The notes beneath the pieces were generated by a model. That model did no database searches, was not told where the DNA came from, and was given only the letters and a program-made list of their open reading frames with translations. Positions 45,960 to 57,954 of a stretch of 64,000 nucleotides of DNA are shown in pieces. The translations under genes were made by a program, and so were the position numbers. The stretch's first letter is position 1, and each line of letters starts with the position of its first letter. The stretch lies in contig CM075768.1 of assembly GCA_037974665.1 (NCBI GenBank), positions 66,429,816-66,493,815 on the forward strand, written 5' to 3'. The DNA is from Ehretia macrophylla. Lineage: Eukaryota > Streptophyta > Magnoliopsida > Boraginales > Ehretiaceae.

Positions 45960-46505
45960 CCCTTTTCAAGTTTTTTTCCTCCGGTTAGGGTTGCCTAGAT
46001 ACTATCTATTATCGAATCGCACGGAACATTTGGAAAGACAACTTCGATTTACGTGGAGGTTGGGCCCGTAAACCGAGGGCGTAGGGCTTGTGACTATGTC
46101 TCCGTCGCTCTGGTGCCCATAACTTTTGATCCATAAGGAGTTACGCGGCGCACAGCATACTGTTGGAAAGTACTCCGAGAGCTCTACGACGGGGGCAGCA
46201 ATCTTGCTTGTTGTGCCCTTTTTGGAGCCCAAAATCAATCGTTTTCGTCAGTTTCGGGCAACTTTTCTGATTTTGCTTAGTTTTTCCAACTCGGATCGTA
46301 CGTCGTGACCAGTTAAAACGATGACAACCTTACTCACGGGATATTAGAGGGCCCTACAACGCGTCGATATCTCGTCTTGCGAGGATGCTGGGTTGTTGAA
46401 GCGGATGGGCTGTCGTTAAGCCCATTGGGCGTTCTAAACGGGCCATCTCTCTAGGCTGGGACTGTGAACCGTTAACACATAAAGGAGTTGTGCCCCCAAA
46501 ATGAC

Positions 46506-46605
46506 GGGTGCAATCATACCAGCACTAATGCACTGGATCCCATCAGAACTCCGAAGTTAAGTGTGCTTGGGCGAGAGTAGTACCAGGATGGGTGCCCCCC
46601 TGGGA
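46506..46605 (+). pseudogene. 5S rRNA gene, 3'-truncated (about 100 bp)
   Basis: Intact to CCCCTGGGA, then fused through TTTACTAG to spacer GGGCGTAGGGCTTG. The gene tail, terminator and about 150 bp of proximal spacer are gone, which explains the short interval (537 bp) to the next gene. Confidence 0.88.
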
Positions 46606-47042
46606 TTTACTAGGGCGTAGGGCTTGTTACTAGGTCTCATTCGCTCCGGTGCCCATAACTTTTGATCCGTAAGGAGTTACATGGAGCACAGCATACCGTT
46701 GCAAAGCTCTCCAAGAGCTCTACAACAGGAGCAGACAGCTTGCTCGCTGTGTCCTTTTTTTGAGCCCAAAATCGAACGTTTTCATTAGTTTCGGGCCACT
46801 TTTCTTTTTTAGCTCTTTTTTTCCATCCCGGATCGTATGTCGTGACCTGCTAAAAGGATGACAACCTTACTTGTGGGACATTAGAGTGCCCTACAATGCG
46901 TCAATCTCACATCTTCCGAGGATGCTGCATTGTTGAAGCGGATGGGTTGTTGTTAAGCCCATTGGGCCTTCTAAATGGTCCATCTCTCTAGGCTGGGATT
47001 GTGAACTATTAACACATAAAGGAATTGTGCCCTCAACATGAT

Positions 47043-47159
47043 GGGTGCGATCATACCAACACTAATGCACCGGATCCCATCAGAACTCCGAAGTTAAGTG
47101 TGCTTGGGCGAGAGTAGTACTAGGATGGGTGACCCCTTGAGAAGTCCTCTGCTGCACCC
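47043..47159 (+). rRNA. 5S rRNA gene, diverged
   Basis: Preceded by T instead of C at -1. Has CCAACACT, AAGTGTGC and CTTGAGAAGTCCTCTGCTGC, one base short. Confidence 0.93.
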
Positions 47160-47717
47160 CCTTTTTCAAATTTTTTTGCTCCGGTTAGGGTTGCCAAGAT
47201 ACTTTATCCACCACATTTCTATTATCGAATCCCACGGTTCCTTGGGCAAGACAACTTCGTTTCACATGGAGGCTGGGCCCACAAACCGAGGGCGTAGGGC
47301 TTGTGACTACGTCTCCGTCACTCTGGTGCCCATAACTTTTGATCTGTAAGGAGTTACGCGGCGCACAGCATACGTTGGAAAGCACTCCGAGAGCTCTACG
47401 ACGGGTGCAGAAACTTGCTTGCTCTGCCCATTTTTGGAGCCCAAAATCGAACGTTTTCATCAGTTTCAGGCCACTTTTTTTATTAAGCTCTATTTTTTCG
47501 TCCCGAATCGTACATCGTGAGCTGTTAAAAATATGACAACCTTATTCGCGGGACATTAGAGGGCCTTACAACGCGTCGATATCACGTCTTGCGAGGATGC
47601 AGCGCTGTTAAAGCGGATGGGTTGTTGTTAGGCCCAATAGGCCTCCTAAATAGGCCATCTCTCTAGGCTGCGACTGTGAACCGTTAACACATAAAGGAAT
47701 TGTACCCTCAACATGAC

Positions 47718-47835
47718 GGGTGCGATCATACTAGCACTAATACAACGGATCCCATCAGAACTCCGAAGTTAAGCGTGCTTGGGCGAGAGTAGTACTAGGA
47801 TGGGTGACCCCTTGGGAAGTCCTCGTGTTGCACCC
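47718..47835 (+). rRNA. 5S rRNA gene, lightly diverged
   Basis: About four changes: ATACTAGC, AATACAACGG and CCCTTGG. Confidence 0.95.
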
Positions 47836-48394
47836 CCTTTTCAATTTTTTTCCCTCTGGTTAGGCTTGCCAAGATACTTTATCCACCACATTTCTATTAT
47901 CAAATCCCACGGCACATTGGGCAAGACAACTTCGCTTTACGTGGAGGTTGGGCCTACAAACCGAGGGCGTAGGGCTTGTGACAAGGTCTCCGTCGCTCCG
48001 GTGCCCATAACTTTTGATCCGTAAGGAGTTACGCAGCGCACAGCATACAGTTGGAAAGCACTCAGAGAGCTCTGCGACGGGGGCAGCAAGCTTGCCCGCT
48101 CTGCCCGTTTTGGAGTCCAAAATCGAACGTTTTCATCAGTTTCGGGCCACTTTTCTTATTTCAGCTCTGTTTTATCTTCCCGGATCGTACGTCGTGAGCT
48201 GTTAAATGGACGACAACCTTACTCACGGGAAATTAGAGGGCCCTACAACACGTCGATATCTCGTCTTGCGAGGATGCAAGGTTGTTGAAGTCGATATGTT
48301 TTCGTTCAGCCCATTGGGCCTTCTGAATAGGACATCTCCCTAGGCTGGGACTATGAACAGTTAACACATAAAAGAGTTGTGCCCTCAACATGAC

Positions 48395-48512
48395 GGGTGC
48401 GATCATACCAGCACTAATGCACCGGATCGCATCAGAATTCCGAAGTTAAGCGTGCTTGGGCGAGAGTACTACTATGATGGGTGACCCCTTGGAAAGTCCT
48501 CGTGTTGCACCC
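48395..48512 (+). rRNA. 5S rRNA gene, diverged
   Basis: Has GATCGCATCAGAATTCCG, AGTACTACTATGATGG and CTTGGAAAG. Confidence 0.94.
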
Positions 48513-49072
48513 CTCTTTTCAATTTTTATTCCTTCGGTTAGGGTTGCCAAGATACTTTATCCACCAAATTTCTAATATCGAATCCCACGGCACATTGGGC
48601 AAGACAACTTCGCTTCACGTGGAGGCTGGGCCCGCAAACCGAAGGCGGAGGGCTTGTGACCAAGTCTCCGTCACTCCGTTGCCCATAACTTTTGATCCGT
48701 ATGGAGTTACGCCGCACACAGCATATCATTGCAAGGCTCTCCGAGAGCTCTATAATGGGGGCAACCTGCTTGCTTGCTGTGCCCTTTTTTGGAGCCCAAA
48801 ATTGAACGTTTTCATCAGTTTTGGGCCACTTTTCTAATTTTACTCTATTTTTCAGTCCCAGATTGTACATCGTAAGCTGCTAAAAGGATGACAACCTTAC
48901 TCGCAGGACATTAGAGGGCCCAACAATGCGTCGATATCACGTCTTGCGAGGATGCTGCGTTGTTGAACCGGATGGGTTGTCGTTAAGCCCATTGGGCCTT
49001 CTGAATGGGCCATCTCTATAGGCTGGGACTGTGAACCGTTAACACATATAGGAATTGTGCCCTCAACATGAC

Positions 49073-49190
49073 GGGTGTGATCATACCAGCACAAATGCAC
49101 CGGATCCCAATGTTGCTTCGAAGTTAAGCGAGCTTGGGCGAGAGTAGTAGTAGGATGGGGGACCCCCTAGGAAGTCCTCGTGTTGCACTC
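49073..49190 (+). rRNA. 5S rRNA gene, strongly diverged
   Basis: Starts GGGTGTG, with AGCACAAATG, CCCAATGTTGCTTCGAAG, GCGAGCTTGG, AGTAGTAGG, GGGGGACC and TTGCACTC. Confidence 0.92.
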
Positions 49191-49748
49191 ACCTTTTGAA
49201 ATTTTTTTGCTCTGATTAGGGTTGCCAAGATACTTTATCCACCAAATTTCTATTATCGAATCCAACGGCACCTTGGGCAAGACAACTTCGCTTCATGTGG
49301 AGGCTGGGCCAGCAAACCGAGGGCGTAGGGCTTGTGACCAGTTCTCATTCACTCCGGTGCCCATTACTTTTGATTGGTAAGGAGTTACGCAACGCACAGC
49401 ATACTGTTGCAAAGCTCTTCGAGAGCTCTACAACGGGGGCATGAGCATGCTCGCTGTGCCCCTTCTTGGAGAGCAAAATCAAACGTTTTCATTAGTTTCA
49501 AGCCAATTTTCTTTTTTAGCTCTGTTTTTCCATCCCGGATCGTACGTCGTGAGCTGTTAGAAGGATGACAACCTTACTCGCGGTACATTAGAGGGCCTAC
49601 AACGCGTCGATATCTCGTCTTGCGATGATGCTGGGTTGTTAAAGTGGATGGGTTGTCATTAAGCCCATTGGGCCTTATGAATGGGCCATCACTCTAGGCT
49701 GATACTGTGAACCTTTAACACATAAAGGAATTGTGCCCTCAACATGAC

Positions 49749-49866
49749 GGGTGCGATCATACCAGCACTAATGCACCGGATCCCATCAGAACTCCGAAGT
49801 TAAGCATGCTTGGGCCATAGTAGTGCTAGGATGGGTGACCCCCTAGGAAGTCCTCGTGTTGCACCC
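49749..49866 (+). rRNA. 5S rRNA gene, lightly diverged
   Basis: First 55 bases at consensus; then AAGCATGC, GGGCCATAG, AGTGCTAGG and CCCTAGG. Confidence 0.95.
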
Positions 49867-50424
49867 CCCTTTTCAATTTTTTTCCTCCTGTTAGAGTTGC
49901 CAAGACACTTTATCCACCACATTTCTATTATCGAATCGCACTGCACAATGGGCAAGACAACTTCGCTTTACGTGGAGGTTGGGCCCGCAAACCGAGGGCG
50001 TAGGGCTTGTGACCAGGTATCCGTCACTCCGGTGCAAATAACTTTTGATCCGTAAGGAGTTACGCAGCGCACAACATACCGTTGGAAAGTACTCCGAGAG
50101 CTCTACGACACGGCCAGCAAGCTTGCTTGCTCTGCCCTTTTTGGTGCCCTAAATCGAACGTTTTCATCAGTTTTGGGCCACATTTCTTCTTTAGCTCTGT
50201 TTTTTCGTCCCGGATCATACGTCGTGAGCTGTTGAAAGGACAACAACCTTACTAGTCGGACAATAGAGGGCCCTACAACGCGTCGATATCTTGTCTTACA
50301 AGGATGCTGGGTTGTTGTAGCGGATGGGCTGTCGTTAAACCTATTGGGCCTTCTAAATGGGCCATCTCTCTAGGTTGCGACTGTGAACCTTTAACACATA
50401 AAGGAGTTGTGCCCTCAACATGAC

Positions 50425-50542
50425 GGGTATGATCATACCAGCACTAATGCACCGAATCCCATCAGAGCTCCGAAGTTAAGTGTGCTTGGGCGAGAGCAGT
50501 ACTAGGATGGGTGACCCCTTATGAAGTTCTCGTGTTGTACCT
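50425..50542 (+). rRNA. 5S rRNA gene, diverged
   Basis: Same CTTATGAAGTTCTCG subtype as 37071 and 43825; also GGGTATG and CACCGAATCC. Confidence 0.94.
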
Positions 50543-51102
50543 CCCTTTTCAATTTTTTTTGCCCCCGTTAGGGTTGCCAAGATACTTTATCCACCACATT
50601 TCTATTATCGAATCCCACGGCACCTTGGATAAGACAACTTTGCTTCACGTGGAGGCTGGGCCGGCATACTGAGGGCGTAGGGCTTGTGACCAGGTCTCCT
50701 TCGCTCCGGTGCCCATAACTTTTGATCCGTAAGGAGTTACGCGGTGCATAGCTTACCGTTGCAAAGCTCATCGAGAGCTCTACAACAAGGACAGCCAGCT
50801 TGCTCGCGTAGGCCTTTTTTGGATCCCAAAATCGAACGTTTTCATCAGTTTCGGGCGACTTTTATTTTTTAGCTCTGTTTTTCCATCCCGGATCGTATGT
50901 CGTGAGCTGTTAAAACGACGACAACCTTACTCGAGGGACATTAGAGAGCCCTACAATGCGTCAATCTCACATCTTGCGAGGATGCTACGTTGTTGAAGCG
51001 GATGGGTTATTGTTAAGCCCATTGGGCCTTCTGAATGGGCTATCTCTCTAGGCTGGGATTATGAACCGTTAACATATAAAGGAATTGTGCCCTCAACATG
51101 AC

Positions 51103-51220
51103 AGGTGCGATCATACTAGCACTAATGCACCGGATCCCGTCAGAACTCTGAAGTTAAGAATGCTTGGGCGAGAGTAGTACTAGGATGGGTGACCCCATGA
51201 GAAGTCCTTGTGTTGCACCC
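51103..51220 (+). rRNA. 5S rRNA gene, diverged
   Basis: Starts AGGTGCG, with ATACTAGC, CCCGTCAG, CTCTGAAG, AAGAATGC and CATGAGAAGTCCTTGTG. Confidence 0.94.
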
Positions 51221-51779
51221 CCCTTTTCAATTTTTTTTCCTCCGTTTAGGGGTGCCAAAATACTTTATCCTCCACATTTCTATTATCGAATCCCTCGACA
51301 CCTAGGGCAAGACAACTTCGCTTCACGTGGAGGCTGGGCCCACAAACCGAGGGCGTAGGGCTTGTGACCAGGTCTCTATCGCTTCGGTGCCCATAAATTT
51401 TGATCCGTAAGGAGTTACGCGGCGCATAACATACCATTGGAAAGCACTCCGAGAGCTCTACGACGGGGGTAGCTATCTTGCTCGCTTTGCCATTTTTTGA
51501 GCCCAAAATCAAACATTTTAAATAGTTTCCGGCCACTTTTCTCATTTTACTCAGTTTTTCTTTCCCGGATCATATGTCGTGAGCTGTTAAAAGGACGACA
51601 ACCTTACTGGTCGGACATTAGAGGGCCCTACAACGTGTCGATATCACGTCTTGCGAGTATGCAGCGTTGTTGAAGCGGATGGGTTGTTGTTAAGCCCATT
51701 GGGACTTCTGAATGGGCCATCTCTCTAGGCTGGGACTGTGAACCGTTAACACATAATGGAATTGTGCCCTCAACATGAC

Positions 51780-51897
51780 GGGTGCGATCATACCAGCACT
51801 AATGCTCCGGAACCCATCAGAACTCCTAAGTTAAGCGTGCGTGGGCGACAGTGGTACTAGAATGGATGACCCCTTGGGAAGTCCTCGTGTTGCACCC
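51780..51897 (+). rRNA. 5S rRNA gene, diverged
   Basis: Has AATGCTCCGGAACCC, CTCCTAAG, GCGTGCGTGGG, GCGACAGTGG and GAATGGATGACC. Confidence 0.93.
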
Positions 51898-52457
51898 CCC
51901 TTTTCAATTTTTTTTCCTCAGTTTAGGCTTTCCAAGATACTTTATCCACCACATTTCTATTATCGAATCCCATGGCACCTTGGGAAAGACAACTTCGCTT
52001 CACGTGGAGGCTGGGCCCGCAAACCGAGAGCGTAGGGCATGTGACCAGGTCTTCGTCGCTCCGGTGACCATAACTTTTAATCCGTAAGGAGTTACGCGGC
52101 GAACAGCATACCATTGTAAAGCTCTTTGAGAGCTCTACGACGGAGGCATCAAGCTTGCTTGCTCTGCCCCTTTTTGAAGCACAAAATCGAACGTTTTCAT
52201 CAGTTTCAGGCCACTTTTCTTATTAAGCTCTATTTTTCCGTCCCGGATCGTACGTCATGAGCTGTTAAAAGGAAGACAACCTTACTCGTGGGACATTAGA
52301 GGGCCCTACAATGCGTCCATATCACGTCTTGCGAGGATGCTGCGCTGTTGAAGCGGATGGGTCGTTGTTAAGCCTACTGGGCATTTTCAATGGGCCATCT
52401 CTCTAGGCTGCGACTGTGAACCGTTAACATATAAAGGAATTGTACCCTCAACATGAC

Positions 52458-52575
52458 GGGTGCGATCATACAAGCACTAATGCACCGGATCCCATCAGAA
52501 CCCCGAAGTTAAGCGTGCTTGGGCGAGAGTAGTACTAAGATGGGTAACCCCCTGGGAAGTCCCCGTGTTACACCC
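52458..52575 (+). rRNA. 5S rRNA gene, diverged
   Basis: Has ATACAAGC, ACCCCGAAG, CTAAGATGGGTAACC and CCCCGTGTTACACCC. Sister of 53135. Confidence 0.94.
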
Positions 52576-53134
52576 CCTTTTCAAGTTTTTTTCCTCCAGT
52601 TAGGGTTGCCAAGAAACTTTATCCACCACATTTCTATTATCGAATCACATGGAAAATTGGGCAAGACAACTTCGCTTTACGTGTAGGTTGGGCCTGCAAA
52701 CCGAGGGCGTAGGGCTTGTGACTTGGTCTCCGTCGCTCCGGTGGCCATAACTTTTGATCCATAAGGAGTTACGCGGTGCATAGCATACCGTTGGAAAGTA
52801 CTCCGAGAGCTGTATGACGGGGGCAGCTAGCTTGCTCGTTGTCTCCTTTTTGGAGCCCAAAATCGATCGTTTTCATTAGTTTCGGGCCACTTTTCTTATT
52901 AAGCCCTTTTTTTTTCGTCCCGGATCGTACGTCATCAGCTGTTAAAAGGACGACAACCTTACTCGTGGGACAATAGAGGGCCCTACAATGCATCCATATC
53001 ACGTCTTGCGAGGATGCTGCACTATTGAAGCGGATGGGTTGTTGTTAAGCCCATTGGGCCTTCTGAATGGGCCATCTCTCTAGGCTGCGACTGTGAACCA
53101 TTAACATATAAAGGAATTGTACCCTCAACATGAC

Positions 53135-53252
53135 GGGTGCGATCATACAAGCACTAATGCACCGGATCCCATCAGAACCCCGAAGTTAAGCGTGCTTGGG
53201 CGAGAGTAGTACTAAGATGTGTAACCCCCTGGGAAGTCCTCGTGTTGCACCC
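53135..53252 (+). rRNA. 5S rRNA gene, diverged
   Basis: Has ATACAAGC, ACCCCGAAG and CTAAGATGTGTAACC; the 3' end is at consensus. Tandem duplicate of the unit 677 bp upstream. Confidence 0.94.
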
Positions 53253-53812
53253 CCCTTTTCAAGTTTTTTTCCTCCAGTTAGGGTTGCCAAGAAACTTTAT
53301 CCACCACATTTCTATTATTGAATCCCACGGCACATTGGGCAAGACAACTTCGCTTTACGTGTAGGTTGGGCCCGCCAACCGACGGCGTAGGGCTTGTGAC
53401 TAGGTCTCCGTCGCTCTGGGGCCCATAACTTTTAATCCGTAAGGAGTTACGCGGCGCACAGCATACCGTTGGAAAGTACTCTGAGAGCTCTACGACGGGG
53501 GCAGCAAGCTTGCTCGTTGTGCCCTTTTTGGAGCCCAAAATTGAACGTTTTGATCAGTTTTGAGCTACTTTTCTGAGTTTTGCTCTGTTTTTCCGTCCCG
53601 GATCGTACGTCGTGAGATGTAAAAAGGACGACAACCTTACTCGCGGGAAATTAGAGGGCCCTACAACACGTCGATATCTCGTCTTGCAAGGATGATGGGT
53701 TGTTGAAGCAGATAGGCTGTCGTTAAGCCCATTGGGCCTTCTGAATAGGCCATCTCTCTAGGCTGGGACTGTGAACCGTTAACACATAAAGGAATTGTGC
53801 CCCCAACATGAC

Positions 53813-53930
53813 GGGTACAATCATACCAGCACTAATGCACCGGATCGCATCAGAACTCCGAAGTTAAGTGTGCTCGGGCGAGAGTAGTACTAGGATCGGT
53901 GCCCCCCTGGGAAGTTCTCGGGTTGCACCC
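53813..53930 (+). rRNA. 5S rRNA gene, diverged
   Basis: Starts GGGTACAATC, with GATCGCATC, AAGTGTGCTCGGG, GGATCGGTGCCC and TTCTCGGG. Confidence 0.93.
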
Positions 53931-54490
53931 CCTTTTCAATTTTTTTTGCTCCAGTTAGGGTTGCCAAGATACTTTATCCACCACATTTCTATTATCGAAT
54001 CCCACGGCACCTTGGGCAAGCCAACTTCGCTTCACGTGGAGGCTGGGCCAGCAAACCGAGGGCGTAGGGCTTATGACTAGGTCTCCATTGCTCCGGTGCC
54101 CATAACTTTTGATCCATAAGGAGTTACGCGATGCACAGCATACCGTTGCAAAGCTCTCCGAGAGCTCTACAACAAGGGTAGCTAGCTTGCTCGTTGTGGC
54201 CATTTTTTGAGCCCAAAATTGAACGTTTTCATTAGTTTCGGGCCACTTTTCTTTTTTAGCTCTTTTTTTTTCATCCCGGATCGTACGTCGTGAGCTCTTA
54301 AAAGGACGACAACCTTACTCGGGGGACATTAGAGGGCCCTACAATGCGTCATTATCATGTCTTGCGAGGATGGTGCGTTGTTAAAGCGGATGGGATGTTG
54401 GTAAGCCCATTGGGGCTGCTGGATGGGCCATCTCTCTAGGCTGGGACTGTGAACCGTTAACAAATAAAGGAATTGAGCCCCCAACATCAC

Positions 54491-54608
54491 GGGTGCTATC
54501 ATAACAGTACTAATGCACCGGATCCCATTAGAACTCCGAAGTTAAGCGCCCTTGGGCGACAGTAGTACTAGGATAGGTGACTCCCTGGGAAGTCCTTCTG
54601 TTGCACCC
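54491..54608 (+). rRNA. 5S rRNA gene, strongly diverged
   Basis: Starts GGGTGCTATCATAACAGTAC, with CCCATTAG, GCGCCCTTGG, GCGACAG, GGATAGGTGACTCC and CCTTCTG. Confidence 0.92.
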
Positions 54609-55167
54609 CCCTTTTCAATTTTATTTCCTCTGGTTAGGCTTGCCAAGATACTATATCCACCACATTTCTATTATCGAATCCCATGGCACCTTGGGCAAGA
54701 CAACTTCGCTTCACGTGGAGGCTGGGCCCGCAAACCGAGAGCGTAGGGCTTGTGACGAGGTCTCCGTTGCTCCGATGACCATAACTTTTTATCCGTAAGG
54801 AGTTACGTGGCGCACAGCATACTGTTGCAAAGCTCTTCAAGAGCTCTACGACGGGGGCAAAAGCTTGCTTGCTCTGCCAGTTTTTGGTGCCCAAAATCGA
54901 ACATTTTCATCAGTTTTGGGCAACTTTTCTTATAAAGCTCAGTTTTTGGATCCCGGATCATACGTCGTGAGCCGCGAAAAGGATGACAACAATACTTGCG
55001 GGACATTAGAGGTCCCTACAATGCGTCGATATCACATCTTGCGAGGATGCTGCGATGTTGAAGCGGATGGGTTGTTGTTAAGCCCATTGGGCCTTCTGAA
55101 TGGGCCATCTCTCTAGGCTGCGATTGTGAACCGTTAACACATAAATGAATTGTACCTTCAACATGAC

Positions 55168-55285
55168 GGGTGCGATCATACCAGCACTAATGCATCAGAT
55201 CCCATCAGAACTCTGAAGTTAAGCATGCTTGGGCGAGAGTAGTACTAGGATGGGTGACCCCCTGGGAAGTCCTCGTGTTGTACCC
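55168..55285 (+). rRNA. 5S rRNA gene, diverged
   Basis: Has GCATCAGATCC, CTCTGAAG, AAGCATGC and TTGTACCC. The upstream motif is ATAAATG. Confidence 0.94.
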
Positions 55286-55806
55286 CCCTTTACAATTTTT
55301 TTGCTCCGGTTAGGGTTGCCAAGATACTTTATCCACCACATTTCTATTATCGAATCCCACGGCACCTTGGGCAAGACAACTTCGCTTCCCGTGGAGGCTG
55401 GGGAAGCAAACCTAGGGCATAGGGCTTGTGGCCAGGTCTCATTCGCTCTGGTGCCCATAACTTTTGATCCGTAAGGAGTTACGCGGCGCACAGCATTCCG
55501 TTGCAAAGCTCTCTGAGAGCTCTATAACGGGGGCTGCTAGCGTGCTCGCTGTGCCCTTTTTTAGAGCCTAAAATCTAACATTTCCATCAGTTTCGGGCCA
55601 CTTTTCTTTCTTAGCTCTATTTTTTTGTCCCGGATCGTATGTCGTGAGCTGTTAAAAGGATGAAAACCTTATTCGCGGGACATTAGAGGGCCCTACAACG
55701 TGTCGATCTCACATCTTGCAAGAATGCTGCATTGCTGAATAAGCCATCTCTCTAGGTTGGGACTGTGAACCGTTAACACATATAGGAATTATGCCCTCAA
55801 CATGAC

Positions 55807-55924
55807 GAGTGCGATCATACCAGCACTAATGCACCGGATTCCATCAGAACTCCGAAGTTAAGCGTGCTTGGGTAAGAGTAGTATAAGGATGGGTGACCCC
55901 CTGAGAAGTCCTTGTGTTGCACCC
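55807..55924 (+). rRNA. 5S rRNA gene, diverged
   Basis: Starts GAGTGCG, with GGATTCC, GGGTAAGAG, AGTATAAGG and CTGAGAAGTCCTTGTG. Its upstream spacer has lost about 40 bp at about 55740, and the TATA-like motif reads ATATAGG. Confidence 0.93.
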
Positions 55925-56483
55925 CCCTTTTCAATTTTTTTTCCTCTGGTTAGGGTTGCCAAGATACTTCATCCACCACATTTCTATTATCGAATCCCAT
56001 GGCACCTTGGGCAAGACAACTTCGCTTCATGTGGAGGATGGGCCCGCAAACCTAGGGTGTAGGGCTTGTGGCCAGGTCTCCGTCGCTCCGGTGCCCATAA
56101 CTTTTGATCCGTAAGGAGTTACGCGGCGCACAGCATACCGTTGGAAAGCACATCGAGTGCTCTACGACAGGGGCAGCTAGCTTGCTCATTGTGCCCTTTT
56201 TGGAGCCAAAAATCAAACATTTTCATCAGTTTCGGGTCTCTTATCTTATTTTGCTCTGTTTTTCTTTCCCGGATCGTACGTCGTGAGCTGTTAAAAGGAC
56301 GACAAGCTTACTCGGGGGACATTAGAGGGCCCTACAATGCGTTGATATCACGTCTTGCGAGAATGCTGCGTTGTTGAAGCTGATGGGTTGTTGTTAAGCC
56401 CATTGGGCCTTCTGAATGGGCCACCTCTCTAGGCTGGGACTGTGAACCGTTAACACATTAAGGAATTGTGCCCTCAACATGAC

Positions 56484-56601
56484 GGGTGCAATCATACCTG
56501 CACTAACGCACCGGATGCCATCAGAACTCCAAAGTTAAGTGTGTTTGGGCCAAAGTAGTGCTAGGATTGGTAACCCCTTGGGAAGTCCTCGTGTTGCACC
56601 C
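56484..56601 (+). rRNA. 5S rRNA gene, strongly diverged
   Basis: Starts GGGTGCAATCATACCTGC, with CTAACGCACCGGATGCC, CTCCAAAG, AAGTGTGTTTGGGCCAAAG and GGATTGGTAACC. Confidence 0.92.
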
Positions 56602-57160
56602 CCCTTTTTAATTTTTTTTCCTCCGGTTCGGCTTGCCAAATACTTTATCCACCACATTTCTTTTATCGAATCCCACGGCACCTTGGGCAAGACAACTTCG
56701 TTTCACGTGGAGGCTGGGCTCGAAAACCGAGAGCTTAGGGCATGTGACCAGATCTCCGTTGCTCTGGTGACCATAACTTTTGATCCGTAAGGAGTTACAC
56801 TGCGCACAGCATACCGTTGCAAAGCCCTCCGAGAGCTCTACATTGGGGGCAGCAAGTTTGATTGCTCTGCCCATTTTTGGTGCCCAAAATTGAACTTTTT
56901 CATCTGTTTTGGGCCACTTTTCTTATTAAGCTCTGTTTTTCCATCCCGGATCGTATGTCGTGAGCTGTTAAAAGGACGACAACCTAACTCGCGAGACATT
57001 AGAGGGCCCTACAATGCGTCGACATCATGTCTTGCGAGGATGCTGTGTTGTTGAAGCGGATGCGTTGTTGTTAAGCCCATTGGGCCTTCTGAATGGGCCA
57101 TCTCTCTAGGCTGGGACTGTGAATAGTTAACACATAAAGGAATTGTTCCCTCAACATGAC

Positions 57161-57278
57161 GAGTGCGATCATACCAGCACTAATGCACCGGATCCCATCA
57201 GAACACCGAAGTTAAGCGTGCTTGGGCAAGAGTAGTACTAGGATGGGTGGCCCCCTGGGAAGTCCTCATCTTGCACCC
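57161..57278 (+). rRNA. 5S rRNA gene, diverged
   Basis: Starts GAGTGCG, with GAACACCG, GGGCAAGAG, GGGTGGCC and CCTCATCTTGC. Confidence 0.94.
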
Positions 57279-57837
57279 CCATTTTCAATTTTTTTTCCAC
57301 CGGTTAGGGTTGCCAAGATACTTTATCCACCACATTTCTATTATCGAATCCCACGGCACCTTGGGCAAGACAACTTCGCTTCATGTGGAGGCTGGGCTCG
57401 TAAACCGAGTGCGTAGGGCTTTTGAGCAGGTCTCCGTCGCTCCGGTGCCCATAACTTTTGATCCGTAAGGAGTTACGCGGCGCACAGCATACCGTTGGAA
57501 AGCTCTCCGAGATCTCTACGACGGGGGCAACTAGCTTGCTCGATGAGCCCTTTTTGGTGGCCAAAATCGAACGTTTTCATCAGTTTCGGGCCACTTTTCT
57601 TGATTTGCTCTCTTTTTCCGTCCCGAATCATTCGTCGTGAGCTGTTAAAAGGACGACAACCTTACTCGCGGGACATTAGAGGGCCTTACAACGCATCGAT
57701 ATCTCGTCTTGCGAGGATGCTGGGTTGTTGAAGCGGATGGGTTGTCGTTAAGCCCATTGGGCCTTCTTAATAGGCCATCTCTATAGACTGGAACTGTGAA
57801 CCGTTAACACATAAAGGAATTGTGCCCTCAACATGAC

Positions 57838-57954
57838 GGGTGCGATCATACCACCACTAATGCACCGGATCCCATCAGAACTCCGAAGTTAGCGTGCTTG
57901 GGCGAGAGTAGTACTTGGATGGGTGACCCCCTTGGAAGTCCTCGTGATGCACCC
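57838..57954 (+). rRNA. 5S rRNA gene, one base short
   Basis: GAAGTTAGCG lacks one A in the A-box region. Also CCACCACT, GTACTTGG and GTGATGC. Confidence 0.94.

Larger units (their letters stand above)
41808..48394 (+). repeat. About ten-unit 5S higher-order repeat, copy II
   Basis: Ten units, genes 41808 to 47718. Distances to copy III counterparts are steady: 6,587 (41808 to 48395), 6,587 (42486 to 49073), 6,599 (43150 to 49749), 6,600 (43825 to 50425), 6,599 (44504 to 51103) and 6,600 (45180 to 51780). Confidence 0.85.
48395..54490 (+). repeat. About ten-unit 5S higher-order repeat, copy III (tail rearranged)
   Basis: Genes 48395 to 53813. It aligns with copy II through 51780, then has a local duplication (52458 and 53135 share ATACAAGC, ACCCCGAAG and CTAAGATG). 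The last two unit types of copy II (40455/47043 and 41132/47718) are absent. Confidence 0.78.
55807..57837 (+). repeat. Duplicated 5S block, right copy
   Basis: Counterpart of 33685-35717. Shared spacer signatures include the antisense frame fragments VELSEGFATVCCA (after 56484 and 34363) and VEISESFPTVCCA (after 57161 and 35041). These frames are markers only, not genes. Confidence 0.82.
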
